Assembly (NCBI GenBank): GCA_003218345.1
Contig: QHNF01000092.1
Coordinates: 1-11,687 of the forward strand
Origin: Verrucomicrobiota bacterium
Lineage (GTDB): Bacteria > Verrucomicrobiota > Verrucomicrobiia > Chthoniobacterales > UBA10450
Direction: 5' to 3'
DNA: 11,687 nucleotides
Shown here: positions 1 to 7,875 of the stretch, piece after piece
Position numbering within the stretch: position 1 is the stretch's first letter
Layout of the letters: each line of letters opens with the position of its first letter
Position numbers and translations under genes: made by a program
Notes under the pieces: generated by a model
What the model saw: only the letters and a program-made list of their open reading frames with translations
Told to the model about the DNA's origin: nothing
Database searches by the model: none

Positions 1-578
1 TCCTGGATGCACTCGGCCAAGTCGAAGAAATAATCCGTAAATCGGTATCTTCGGGCCAGCCAGCGATCGACCAAAGTCCGATACGCCCGGTTTGCCCAGC
101 TCTTTTCGCCGGGCCAGAAGGAGAAGTTGCGGCGGATTTTCATACCTGTGGGAATCAGATTGCTTAGAAGCAAGTTGGCGCACAGATGCATGTGATGATG
201 CCCGTCGATGCGTGACGGAGGTTTTCCATACAGACGAGCGAATTCGTCAGCTTGGGTCTTGTACGAATAAGCAAATTCTTTTCGTAACGACCAATTATAC
301 AGGATCTGCGCGTACTTGTTTCGTCTCAGGAAGCTGACGACTCGATTATGGCAATGTCTAAGGTCTTGCGGACACTTGCCATCGGTAAATGGCTCGGAAA
401 AATTAAGGTGCAATCCGATCTCTAACCCATTCGCGGTTGACAGGTCGGCGGCACGCTCAGAGTCCGCCATGAAAACCATCGCACTGGCCGAGGTGATTCT
501 TTTCTCTTTAAAACATTTGAGAGCGGCATCTGTTTCAGCCATGGAGCGCCCCCAGTCATCGGCATTGATGATCAGCAT
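1..578 (-). CDS. YdjC/ChbG-family carbohydrate deacetylase, 5' part only
   Basis: This is the first 192 codons of a reading frame that runs off the left edge with no stop. The N-terminus LIINADDWG is the YdjC/ChbG signature (usually LIINADDFG), with the metal-binding aspartate at D8. The other expected ligands are visible: H57 in EIGLHLN and the histidine cluster of DGHHHMH at residues 125-131. Family members remove N-acetyl groups from oligosaccharides or lipid-linked sugars with a divalent metal; HpnK of hopanoid synthesis and ChbG are relatives. The start ATG at 578-576 fits the family start two residues before the signature, although no clear Shine-Dalgarno precedes it. It is the last minus-strand gene of the polysaccharide cluster in view, 97 nt after the acetyltransferase, which suggests deacetylation of a cluster glycan or precursor. 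The family is clear; the substrate is unknown. Confidence 0.88.
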   Translation of the reverse strand, partial: MLIINADDWGRSMAETDAALKCFKEKRITSASAMVFMADSERAADLSTANGLEIGLHLNFSEPFTDGKCPQDLRHCHNRVVSFLRRNKYAQILYNWSLRKEFAYSYKTQADEFARLYGKPPSRIDGHHHMHLCANLLLSNLIPTGMKIRRNFSFWPGEKSWANRAYRTLVDRWLARRYRFTDYFFDLAECIQ

Positions 579-614
579 TTGAGGAAGAAGTCAGCTATCA
601 GATAACAAAGGAAC

Positions 615-644
615 GTTACAGGTTACAAAGTTAAAACGGTTACA
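615..644. repeat. Three direct copies of GTTACA in the gap before the YdjC gene
   Basis: The 97-nt gap between the acetyltransferase stop and the YdjC start (579-675) holds three direct copies of GTTACA, at 615-620, 622-627 and 639-644. The copy-to-copy offsets are 7 and 17 nt. The tract is A+T-rich compared with the surrounding genes. It could be an operator or chance repetition; I see no convincing -35/-10 pair and no terminator stem with a T-run. Only the repeat itself is directly seen. Confidence 0.3.
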
Positions 645-675
645 ATATTGAGGGACAAAACCGCCTAGATCTAGC

Positions 676-1194
676 CTACCGTGTCGCTGGAAGGCGGCGG
701 AGGAGCCGGGCAGGATTGCCTGCGTAAACACCGGAGACGCTAATATCTCTAGTAACAACTGCGCCGGCGCCGATAACCGCGCCATCGCAGATCGTGACCG
801 GGAGGATAGTAGCGTTTGTCCCAATGCTCACGTGATTGCCGACTTTGGTTTTGCGCCAGAGGGCACGTTCCGGCGCCGGTCCTCCAGTAATAAAAGGATC
901 ATTAATAAACATAACGCCATGAGAAATGAAGCAATCATCCCCGATTGTGACGAGCTCACAGATAAACGAGTGTGACTGAACACGGCAGCGCCTACCTATG
1001 TTCGCTCCATTCTGTATCTCGACAAATGGCCCGACGAAGCTCCCATCTCCTATTGCGCAGCGATAGAGATTGACAGGCTGTACGACGGTGACGTCTTTAC
1101 CAAACTCAACATCGACAACCCCGACATCCAGGACCTCAGGTCTCTCTAGACGGGGCTGCCTCGATGACCGAAGCCGAAGGTCGTGCTCGTTCAA
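676..1194 (-). CDS. Left-handed beta-helix sugar N-acetyltransferase (WbpD/WlbB type)
   Basis: The 172-residue protein has hexapeptide-repeat (LbH) structure through most of its length: IGDGSFVGP, IGRRCRV, IGDDCFISHGV, VGNHVSIGTNATI and ICDGAVIGAGAVV. The stretches FVEIQNG, QSHSFICE and HGVMFIND are characteristic of acetyltransferases that N-acetylate 3-amino sugar nucleotides, such as WbpD/WlbB (UDP-GlcNAc(3N)A) and FdtC/QdtC (dTDP-3-amino sugars), using acetyl-CoA. It ends NPARLLRRL, the usual close of this fold. The start codon is TTG, chosen because GAGGAG lies 7 nt upstream and because it avoids overlap with the preceding gene, whose stop is 15 nt upstream. With the aminotransferase and Gfo/Idh dehydrogenase further upstream in the same transcription unit it completes a 3-acetamido sugar pathway. 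Sugar and nucleotide carrier cannot be told from the sequence. Confidence 0.9.
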   Translation of the reverse strand: MNEHDLRLRSSRQPRLERPEVLDVGVVDVEFGKDVTVVQPVNLYRCAIGDGSFVGPFVEIQNGANIGRRCRVQSHSFICELVTIGDDCFISHGVMFINDPFITGGPAPERALWRKTKVGNHVSIGTNATILPVTICDGAVIGAGAVVTRDISVSGVYAGNPARLLRRLPATR

Positions 1195-1201
1195 GGATTA
1201 A

Positions 1202-1207
1202 CTCCTC
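1202..1207 (-). promoter_or_regulatory. Shine-Dalgarno GAGGAG deciding a TTG start
   Basis: On the minus strand GAGGAG sits 7 nt before a TTG codon that opens the acetyltransferase frame, inside the 15-nt gap after the deacetylase-glycosyltransferase stop. This is the strongest ribosome-binding site seen in the window and the main reason for accepting the non-ATG start. The tight spacing suggests translation linked to the upstream gene. Confidence 0.65.
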
Positions 1208-1209
1208 GG

Positions 1210-3456
1210 CTAGCTCGAGGAGAGCAGAATGCTGACTCGGTTCAAGAACTGCACTCGATGCAACTCCCAGCAATGTGCTTCGTAGACGGCTCGGCCGCGT
1301 GCTACAATCGAGTCCGCTTTTTGCGGGTTCCGATAGACGCCTAAAATGGCGTCGGCAAGGCTCTGGGCATTCCCGGGTTCGAAGAAAAGCGCAGATTCCT
1401 GGTCGAAATAATCGCGAATACCCCGGGTGTAGGGCACTACTACCGGCTTACCCATCGCAAGGTACTCAAAAATTCTAGTTGGCATATTAATCTCGGTAAA
1501 CGGGCTGCGGCGGTTCGGAATGATACCGAGATCGATTGAACGAATACTTTTCGCTATCTGAGTTTGCGGCCGGTAACCGTGGTAATGAACGCAGCTCCGT
1601 AATCCCAGCTTTTGCATCTGTGCACCGACCTTGTTCATATAAGGCGTGCGATCGCCGAAAATGTGAAATTCCAATGTTGGAATTAGGGATCGCAGTCTAG
1701 CAATCGCCTCAAGCGCTGTGTCCAGTCCATGTCGTTCAGCGATGAGGCCGTGGTACATTATTTTAAAGGGCTTCTCACCGTTCGCACTCGTTCGTGTTAG
1801 AGAGTCATACTTGGAGGGACGAAAGATATCGCTTTCCGGAGAGTTCATAATGACCTGGATCTTTTCCGAAGGACAACCTCGCGAGATAAACAGTTCTTGA
1901 AACGCTTTGTTCGGAGTAAGAATAAGATGGGCGAATGAAATGCTTAACTTCTCCAATCGCCTTAACCACCGGACGAATTGGCTTTCTGCGCCAAGATTAT
2001 AAATGCTCATCATCAGCTCTGGCATGGGATCGTGGAGATCCAAAATAATCTTCGCACCACGCGCCTTGGGGACTAGTGCACTAAAGACGAGCACATCAGG
2101 CATGTTATGCACGTGGACAAAGTTGTATCGTCGAAAGATCGATTGGGAAGTGAGTTGGAGAAACGACCTCAGGAGGAAAATGGTGTATTGTCCGATATAC
2201 GTAATCTTCCCGCGGCGGCGGCGGCTAAGGGGAATGACGCCATTGATGATTTCGCGTCGCGGCTCTTCCACGTTTTTCTGAAGACAGATGAGATCGATGA
2301 GGACTCCCTCTCGCGCGAGCGCCTCGGCAGCTCGGCGAGGTCGAGGATCGGCGGGGTAATAGGAAAATAGGAGAACCGCTCCGCGCTTGCCACGCAGCCG
2401 CTGTAATGCTCGTTTTTTACTCTCGCCGTTCCTAGAAATCTCACCGGCGCACGAAATTCTCGGAGCTAATGATTCACTTTGGACTCCCTTAACTCTACCT
2501 GCGTTCTCAGCCTGGAGGACAAAAGCAGCGACCTCCCGCGGAAGCGGCTGCCAGTACTCGCCCGAATACTTCGTGCGGACGTGCTCAAGTAGCTGCCTGT
2601 AAAGCCCGACTGGATACTCACCATCTTTTTTGCGTGGTAGTCCCGAGAAGGCCATGTAGTCAGGGTGTGCATCGACCAGAACCATGCCGCCGTTCTGCGC
2701 GATCCAATCGAGCTTTCGCAGCCAAATATCGGCTGTAGTTTCTCGCAACAGCGAGAAAAGGGTGGAATCTTGAGGAAGGGTATAAGGGAGCTCAACATAG
2801 CCTTTTGAAGAAGAGTTGATTGATCGTTGATGGTTGACGGAGCCGTCGTTTGGGCGCGGGACCCAAAATGGGAAGATAGTCTGACCCCCATCTGGCTGCG
2901 GCTCGAATGGGTCGGTGTCGAAGGTGGACGCATCGTACTGCACATCGAGATCATGCAGCCAATCGAGATTACGCAACATGAACCCCGACCTGAATCCCGA
3001 TGCGCTCCATTCACGCGCATAGCTGTTGATCTTTGCTGCGCGTCGTTTGAACCCGCGGCGCGAGGCAAAGAGATGGCCATCATGTTTAAGATCGTGTATC
3101 CCAACCTCGAATCCTCGGGCGGTGAGTTCCTCCCTTAAATCGGTTGGAACGCGATAATCTCCTTCGGGGACAAAGTTAAACGAGGAGCGAAATCCAAGCT
3201 CCTTCTCCAATTGCATCAAGGACCGGCATTTGGCGAGACCAGCCTTGCTCTCAACATCATGCGTCAGCACGAATGCAAATTTTTTGCCCTCCGGCCAGCC
3301 TGGCCAGTTCTCCGGCGGCTGCTCCGATCCCGGCATGATAGGCCAGACGTCTCCAATACGCTTGCGCATCCGCAGGGCCAGCCTTCGGCGAATCGCCGCT
3401 CGAAGGGATTGGGGAACGAAGGGCTTTAGCCCGTAATAAATTCTATTGCGTAACAC
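1210..3456 (-). CDS. NodB-like polysaccharide deacetylase fused to a GT4 glycosyltransferase
   Basis: This is one uninterrupted 748-residue frame with two enzymes. Residues about 55-315 form a NodB-like deacetylase. FVLTHDVES gives the metal aspartate D67; H121 and H125 in HDLKH match the HxxxH metal motif; FRSGF (155-159) and VDAHP (261-265) fit motifs 3 and 5. The first aspartate of the usual DD pair is H66 here. After a hydrophilic linker (about 315-355), a GT-B retaining glycosyltransferase begins with LLFSYYPADPRPRRAAEAL. It continues with HVHNMPDVLV (448-457), LDLHDPMPE (472-480), the phosphate-binding region YHGLIAERHGLD, and a donor-binding segment with E655 and E664 (RIFEYLAMGKPVVV). 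The protein is probably cytoplasmic: no signal peptide or membrane helix is evident. The start is GTG with a weak GGTGA upstream, and the first residues look like a natural family start. It presumably adds one sugar to the lipid-linked repeat; the deacetylase target is unknown. Confidence 0.9.
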   Translation of the reverse strand: MLRNRIYYGLKPFVPQSLRAAIRRRLALRMRKRIGDVWPIMPGSEQPPENWPGWPEGKKFAFVLTHDVESKAGLAKCRSLMQLEKELGFRSSFNFVPEGDYRVPTDLREELTARGFEVGIHDLKHDGHLFASRRGFKRRAAKINSYAREWSASGFRSGFMLRNLDWLHDLDVQYDASTFDTDPFEPQPDGGQTIFPFWVPRPNDGSVNHQRSINSSSKGYVELPYTLPQDSTLFSLLRETTADIWLRKLDWIAQNGGMVLVDAHPDYMAFSGLPRKKDGEYPVGLYRQLLEHVRTKYSGEYWQPLPREVAAFVLQAENAGRVKGVQSESLAPRISCAGEISRNGESKKRALQRLRGKRGAVLLFSYYPADPRPRRAAEALAREGVLIDLICLQKNVEEPRREIINGVIPLSRRRRGKITYIGQYTIFLLRSFLQLTSQSIFRRYNFVHVHNMPDVLVFSALVPKARGAKIILDLHDPMPELMMSIYNLGAESQFVRWLRRLEKLSISFAHLILTPNKAFQELFISRGCPSEKIQVIMNSPESDIFRPSKYDSLTRTSANGEKPFKIMYHGLIAERHGLDTALEAIARLRSLIPTLEFHIFGDRTPYMNKVGAQMQKLGLRSCVHYHGYRPQTQIAKSIRSIDLGIIPNRRSPFTEINMPTRIFEYLAMGKPVVVPYTRGIRDYFDQESALFFEPGNAQSLADAILGVYRNPQKADSIVARGRAVYEAHCWELHRVQFLNRVSILLSSS

Positions 3457-3567
3457 GAGGTATCACCAGCTCGATGGTCGCGTTACTCGTCGCCGCAAGC
3501 ACCTGAGCAATCGGGACCGACCGCTTACAAGAGTTGGAACCGCAGCAGAAACGAGGAAGGCAGACGA

Positions 3568-5520
3568 CTAAGAGTCGCTATTGAGCCATTTCGGACCGTA
3601 GGAACGCGCCTTGTTAACTATCACGGCAACGTTGTTTCGCTCCGCGACCAACTTCCCGTAGCCACGCTTAATACCCTCGCGGTTGTCCTTTTCCGCTTCG
3701 ACCACGACCAAAAGCTTGTCCAGGAAAGCGGCCATGCCCCACGTGGGACTCGTCTGGCTTAACTGAGGCATATCAAAAATAACGTAGTCAAAGTCGCTCG
3801 CTTTTAGATTTGGCATCATGTCGAAGAATTTTCTCAAGCCGAGCTGCGCGGGCCCAACATTGGGGGATCCCACGGTAGCTAGATAGAGATTGTCCGCGAC
3901 CGAGTCGATGGCACCCTTTGGCTTAAGAGCCGCGCTAAGCGAATACGCAGGCTTGCCCTTGAAAAACTGATGAACGTCCTCCGGACCCAGGTTTACATCG
4001 ACAAGAAGGACCTTACCTTCATTGGTTTCCGAAAGTGAGGCAGCGAGCCCGGCAGCGAGAGTAGAAGTTCCCGCCGCTGCCGAAAAGCCGGCAATACCAA
4101 CGAGCTTCGGCTTATGCGTCAAATGATTGAGCTCAAAATAGAGACCGAGGCGATCCCGAATTGCGTCACAATATGGCCGCATAAAATGGCCGGTCTCCCA
4201 TGGCGCCAGCTTGGCGCGGGGTCGGCTGGTTGCGGGTGCTCCCGGATTCGCGGGCGAACCATTTCGAGACGAGGCCCGACGCCCGTTCAAGGCGCGGGAA
4301 TATGGTATTGAGAGCATGAGAGGAATGTGCAACTGCGTCTCCAGTTCGAGTGGCCGCCCAACGGTCCGGTTTAACAGCAACCCTCTTAACAACGCTAACG
4401 CGATACCAAGAGCTATCCCACCGCCGGCTAGTCCCAGGGCGATCTTATCGCGCGTTTTAGTGTCCAGCATGGGAGGGGACGGCCGCTGGACGGCGCTAAT
4501 GTTGGGCATTTTGGAGGGATCCAAAGCCTCATCGATCCGGGCCTTTTCGAGCGATGCCGCGAAATACTTGTAATTCGCTTCGTCCATCTCTCGTTTGCGC
4601 TCCAATTCTTCAATTTGCGGACCCAGCTCCGAAAGCTGCTTCGTCCTCTGTTGAATATCGCGGAGCCGGGCCTTAAATGCCTCGATCTTGGCCTGCGTGC
4701 CGGCGACCTGAGCCTTTACGCTGTCCAGGGTTTTTTCAGATGGCGAGCTTTTTGATCTCCACTGCTTTGGCTTCTTCTTGCCCATCTCGGTGGCGAGGGC
4801 CTGTTGTTCGAGCAGGTCCGCCTCGGCGGCGTTAAGCTGTTCCTTGGTTTTCGCCGCCTCACTGGTAAGCGCGTCTGAGCCGTCCTTTAGCGAGACGATC
4901 CCCGTCTTGTCCCTCAGCGACCGTAGGGTATCCTCTGTTTGGTTTAAGCGCGCTCGAACCTGATCAGTTTGTTGGGTTACGAAATCGAAGGCGCCAGCAG
5001 ATCGGTGCACTTCAAGATGCTTGATGAAATAACGACTTAAGAGCTCCTGCAAAACGAGCGTGGCAATCTGCGGATCACGATTCTTGAAGGAAACCAACAT
5101 AACGTCGCTTCCTTTGGACGCCGTGACTTGCAACCCCGAAACAATGCTGCCAGCAGCGGCTTCCTTCGAGGGCGCTCCAAGCCGTTTGGGACCGATGGCC
5201 TCAGCAACCTGGGCAGCCAAGTCCCAGCTTGTGAGGATCTGGACTTCGGAATCGATCACGCTATCGGTCGTTTTCGACGCCTGGTTCGGGCGCGTTGTAT
5301 TGTCGATTGAATCGACAGCGCTTCTTTCTAGAACATAGCGTACGAGCAATTTGGCCTGGGATTGGTACACAGGTGGGTAGAGAAAATAGAACGCTGCCGC
5401 GGCGATGATGCCCACCAGCGCGAGAAGTATTATTGACCACTTGCGCTTGAATAGAGCAAATAGGATGGCACTCAGGTTCATACCGGAGTGTTGTTGCGTT
5501 TCACGTCGGATTTCAGTCAT
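3568..5520 (-). CDS. Wzz/Wzc-like chain-length regulator with degenerate BY-kinase domain
   Basis: The 650-residue protein has polysaccharide co-polymerase layout: transmembrane helix at about 28-48, Wzz periplasmic part with strong coiled-coil character at about 180-330, a QRPSPP segment before the second helix (about 360-385), then a Ser/Pro/Arg-rich linker (about 410-440) and a cytoplasmic P-loop-type domain. Such proteins set polymer length with a Wzy polymerase. The P-loop domain keeps a Walker A'-like VLLVDVN (D508) and Walker B-like DYVIFDMP (D583), but its Walker A reads GFSAAAGTST (478-487), with threonine where the lysine should be. The C-terminus SYGPKWLNSDS has one tyrosine in place of a tyrosine cluster, so autophosphorylation is unlikely. 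The ATG follows the FemAB stop by 10 nt with AGGG upstream, so the two genes are probably translationally coupled. The fold is confident; the loss of kinase activity is inferred. Confidence 0.9.
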   Translation of the reverse strand: MTEIRRETQQHSGMNLSAILFALFKRKWSIILLALVGIIAAAAFYFLYPPVYQSQAKLLVRYVLERSAVDSIDNTTRPNQASKTTDSVIDSEVQILTSWDLAAQVAEAIGPKRLGAPSKEAAAGSIVSGLQVTASKGSDVMLVSFKNRDPQIATLVLQELLSRYFIKHLEVHRSAGAFDFVTQQTDQVRARLNQTEDTLRSLRDKTGIVSLKDGSDALTSEAAKTKEQLNAAEADLLEQQALATEMGKKKPKQWRSKSSPSEKTLDSVKAQVAGTQAKIEAFKARLRDIQQRTKQLSELGPQIEELERKREMDEANYKYFAASLEKARIDEALDPSKMPNISAVQRPSPPMLDTKTRDKIALGLAGGGIALGIALALLRGLLLNRTVGRPLELETQLHIPLMLSIPYSRALNGRRASSRNGSPANPGAPATSRPRAKLAPWETGHFMRPYCDAIRDRLGLYFELNHLTHKPKLVGIAGFSAAAGTSTLAAGLAASLSETNEGKVLLVDVNLGPEDVHQFFKGKPAYSLSAALKPKGAIDSVADNLYLATVGSPNVGPAQLGLRKFFDMMPNLKASDFDYVIFDMPQLSQTSPTWGMAAFLDKLLVVVEAEKDNREGIKRGYGKLVAERNNVAVIVNKARSYGPKWLNSDS

Positions 5521-5530
5521 AGTTTAGCCC

Positions 5531-6555
5531 TTAGTCGAGATGCGGGTAGATCAGTGAGCCCGCCAGTCGGTTGAGGACCAATGGCAACCTGCCAAAGATC
5601 CTCTTATGTAAGCCAGAGTGATGGGGGGCAGCAACTAAGCACTTCCGACCTGATGGATCAACTCGGAAGTAATCAATTGTTTCTTCTCTGGTGTCCCACG
5701 AAAGCTTGAATCGTCGCAACCCATCGTTGTCGCACCCGGTTCGCCCGAAATGTAATTTTTCTGCTTCGCCGCGCGCCAAGAACTGAATGCCTTGCCACAT
5801 GACAAGATTGTTCGCGCGGAATTCTTGGAACCTTTTGTCGGATGCGCCATATTTATAAAGCGCGTTCTTTCCGAAACGAAAGAAGATCGCAGCGGCAATC
5901 GGGCGCGACCCACGCCTTGCGAGGACAATGAAACCGAGGGTTTGATGATGTGCTCGTAGATGTTCAGGAAAAATGACGCCGGTTGCGGCGGGATGCCGTG
6001 GCGCCGGCGCGTTTGAAGATGGAGCCGGTAAAAATCGCGAATGGCCGGCCGATTGCGGACGACGACCGTGCTCACACCGCTGCGTTGGGCCTTGCGAATG
6101 GCCCGGCGGACTGGACTGGCGAAGCGAGTGGTCAACTCTTCGGCGCCATTGCGCAAATCCAGCGTATGCCCGTAAAATTCCGCGGCTGAACTCTCGGCGA
6201 CTCTAAACAATTTTCCGCCGCGAATTTCAAGGTATCTCCAACGGCGCTCTTGCGCGAAGCGAACAAGCTGATCTCGTACCAAGCCCACCGCTTCCGGATC
6301 AAAGATGAGCGGTTCGCACGCATCGCTAAATGGAAGGCAGACACCGCGGCGCCCCGTGAAAGGGCTCCGCACTTCCATCAGCGGAATCAACGCCGCCAGT
6401 CTGTGCCCGCGGGAAAACTGAAGATAGAAAGGTTGATGGTTATAAGTTTCGTGAAGCACCTTTGCCCAGGCACTCGTGTGGAAACAACCGGCATCGCGAT
6501 GCAAAGCAACAACATGGTCCCAACCGGGATCGAGGACAGGATTGAGGAGCCGCAT
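5531..6555 (-). pseudogene. FemAB/GNAT-like acyl- or aminoacyl-transferase, broken by a one-base frameshift
   Basis: Two frames together make one FemAB-like (Acetyltransf_6) protein of about 341 residues. The first (from 6555) has FHTSAWAKVLHETY (25-38), PFYLQF, the LEIRGG segment and the pattern SPVRRAIRKAQRSGV, and reads well through NIYEHIIKP. Then it stops making sense and runs on to a stop at 5635. The frame ending at 5531 takes over at 5938 with LGFIVLARRG, AAAIFFRFGKNALYKYGASD and FKLSWDTREETIDYF, typical of the second GNAT lobe. The shift corresponds to one missing base in the GGGTTT run at about 5938-5943. The start MRLLNPVLDP at 6555 matches the usual family opening; an in-frame extension up to 6708 would overlap the aminotransferase gene. 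Relatives near polysaccharide genes are thought to transfer acyl or aminoacyl groups. It may be a true pseudogene or a sequencing error; both halves otherwise look conserved. Confidence 0.85.
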
Positions 6556-6668
6556 TTGGAGCGATTTGCCGCTCGTTCTCGGCTCGACGAAGGAATAGTC
6601 GCCGGAGAGAGGCACAGCTTCTTCCGTTTCTGAGTTGGCTGATTGAAGAACCTTCAAGGCTTTTTTTG

Positions 6669-7787
6669 CTAGACGAGCGCTCCCACTGCAACAGTCTCGC
6701 TGACGCAACGAGCGACATATTCGATTTGCTCTTCCGTTAATTCAGGAAACATCGGCAAAGAAACAAATTCTCCGGCGAGATTCTCCGCGACCGGAAACGC
6801 GCCCGCTGTGTAGCCTAGGTTTTGGCAAGCCTCCTGAAGATGGACCGGAATGGGATAGTGCACACCGCACCCGATCCCAACTTCTTCCAGACGTCTCCGG
6901 ACTTCATCGCGTTCCTGTACTCGAATCGCATAAACGTGATAAACGTGCCGCGCATAATTCGCCTCGAACGGCGTGGCAACCTCGTCGACTCCGGCGAAAG
7001 CCTGATTGTATTGCAGCGCGTGTTCACGCCGCCGGAGATTCGCTTCTTCAAGGTGACGTAATTTGATGGACAGGACTGCCGCTTGAATGCCGTCCATCCG
7101 GCAATTCCAACCAACCAAAGTGTGATAATACTTTCGGGTCTGACCGTGATCTCTAAGGACCTGGATTTTCTCTCGTAACTCGGGGTCGTTCGTCACGACT
7201 GCGCCGGCCTCCCCGAACGCGCCAAGATTTTTTCCAGGATAGAAGCTAAAACAACCGGCGTCGCCTAAGGTGCCTGCTTTTTGGCCCTTGTACTCAGCGC
7301 CATGAGCTTGAGCGGCATCTTCAATAACAAAGAGTCCGTGTGTGCGCGCGAATTCTACAATCGGATCCATGTCGGCTGGTTGGCCGAAAAGGTGAACCGG
7401 AATGATCGCCTTGGTTTTTGACGTGAGGCTCTTCTTCAGTTCGGCCGGGTTCAGCGTGAATGTGTTCTCGTCCACATCGACAAACACTGGCTGAGCTTTG
7501 CAATAGGTAATTGCCTCGGCCGTGGCGATGAATGTGTTCGGGACCGTGATTACTTCGTCGCCTTCTCCAATCCCAAGCGCCAGGAGAGCCAGCCAAAGGG
7601 CGTCTGTGCCATTCCCCACACCGATGACGTAAGAGGAGCCGCAGTAGGCCGCGAACTCTTCTTCGAAGCTTTCCACGAATGGCCCGCCAGCAAACGCGCT
7701 ACTCTCGATTACTTCGCGAATAGCGCGATCGAACTTTTCGATCAGGGGGGCATGATGCGCCTTTAGATCAAGAAAAGGAACTTTCAT
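6669..7787 (-). CDS. DegT/DnrJ/EryC1-family sugar aminotransferase (WbpE-like)
   Basis: This 372-residue PLP enzyme transfers an amino group, normally from glutamate, onto a keto sugar nucleotide. It starts MKVPFLDLKAHH, the family start. Visible motifs are GVGNGTDAL (56-64, cofactor phosphate binding), VPNTFIATAEAI, HLFGQPADM, IEDAAQAHGA with D157 and Q160 contacting PLP, and FSFYPGKNLGAFGEAG with the Schiff-base lysine at K186. The late NCRMDGIQAAVLSIKL and HVYHVYAIRV segments are also standard. An in-frame extension to 7946 exists, but it would overlap the dehydrogenase and has no family-like sequence, so the inner ATG is preferred. It lies 88 nt after the Gfo/Idh dehydrogenase that would make its 3-keto substrate. 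This order matches the WbpB-WbpE pair of UDP-2,3-diacetamido-glucuronate synthesis. A dTDP-3-amino sugar route (FdtB/QdtB type) is the alternative. Confidence 0.93.
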   Translation of the reverse strand: MKVPFLDLKAHHAPLIEKFDRAIREVIESSAFAGGPFVESFEEEFAAYCGSSYVIGVGNGTDALWLALLALGIGEGDEVITVPNTFIATAEAITYCKAQPVFVDVDENTFTLNPAELKKSLTSKTKAIIPVHLFGQPADMDPIVEFARTHGLFVIEDAAQAHGAEYKGQKAGTLGDAGCFSFYPGKNLGAFGEAGAVVTNDPELREKIQVLRDHGQTRKYYHTLVGWNCRMDGIQAAVLSIKLRHLEEANLRRREHALQYNQAFAGVDEVATPFEANYARHVYHVYAIRVQERDEVRRRLEEVGIGCGVHYPIPVHLQEACQNLGYTAGAFPVAENLAGEFVSLPMFPELTEEQIEYVARCVSETVAVGALV

Positions 7788-7875
7788 CTGCGGCTCTGCG
7801 TTTCTTCCGGTTTTGCCGGATTGCCGGTTACGGTCGTATTTTGCGCGATGAGCTGCTGCGTGGATGGTTCGCCAC

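Noticed and set aside
2210..2225. CGG trinucleotide run as a possible repeat element
   Set aside because: It encodes an arginine run in the glycosyltransferase and is too short to be notable.
4211..4573. 120-codon plus-strand open frame inside the chain-length gene
   Set aside because: Antisense shadow of a clear coding region with no motif of its own.
5635..5937. C-terminal part of the 357-codon frame as real coding sequence
   Set aside because: After the frameshift the residues are not family-like, while the other frame gives a good FemAB continuation.
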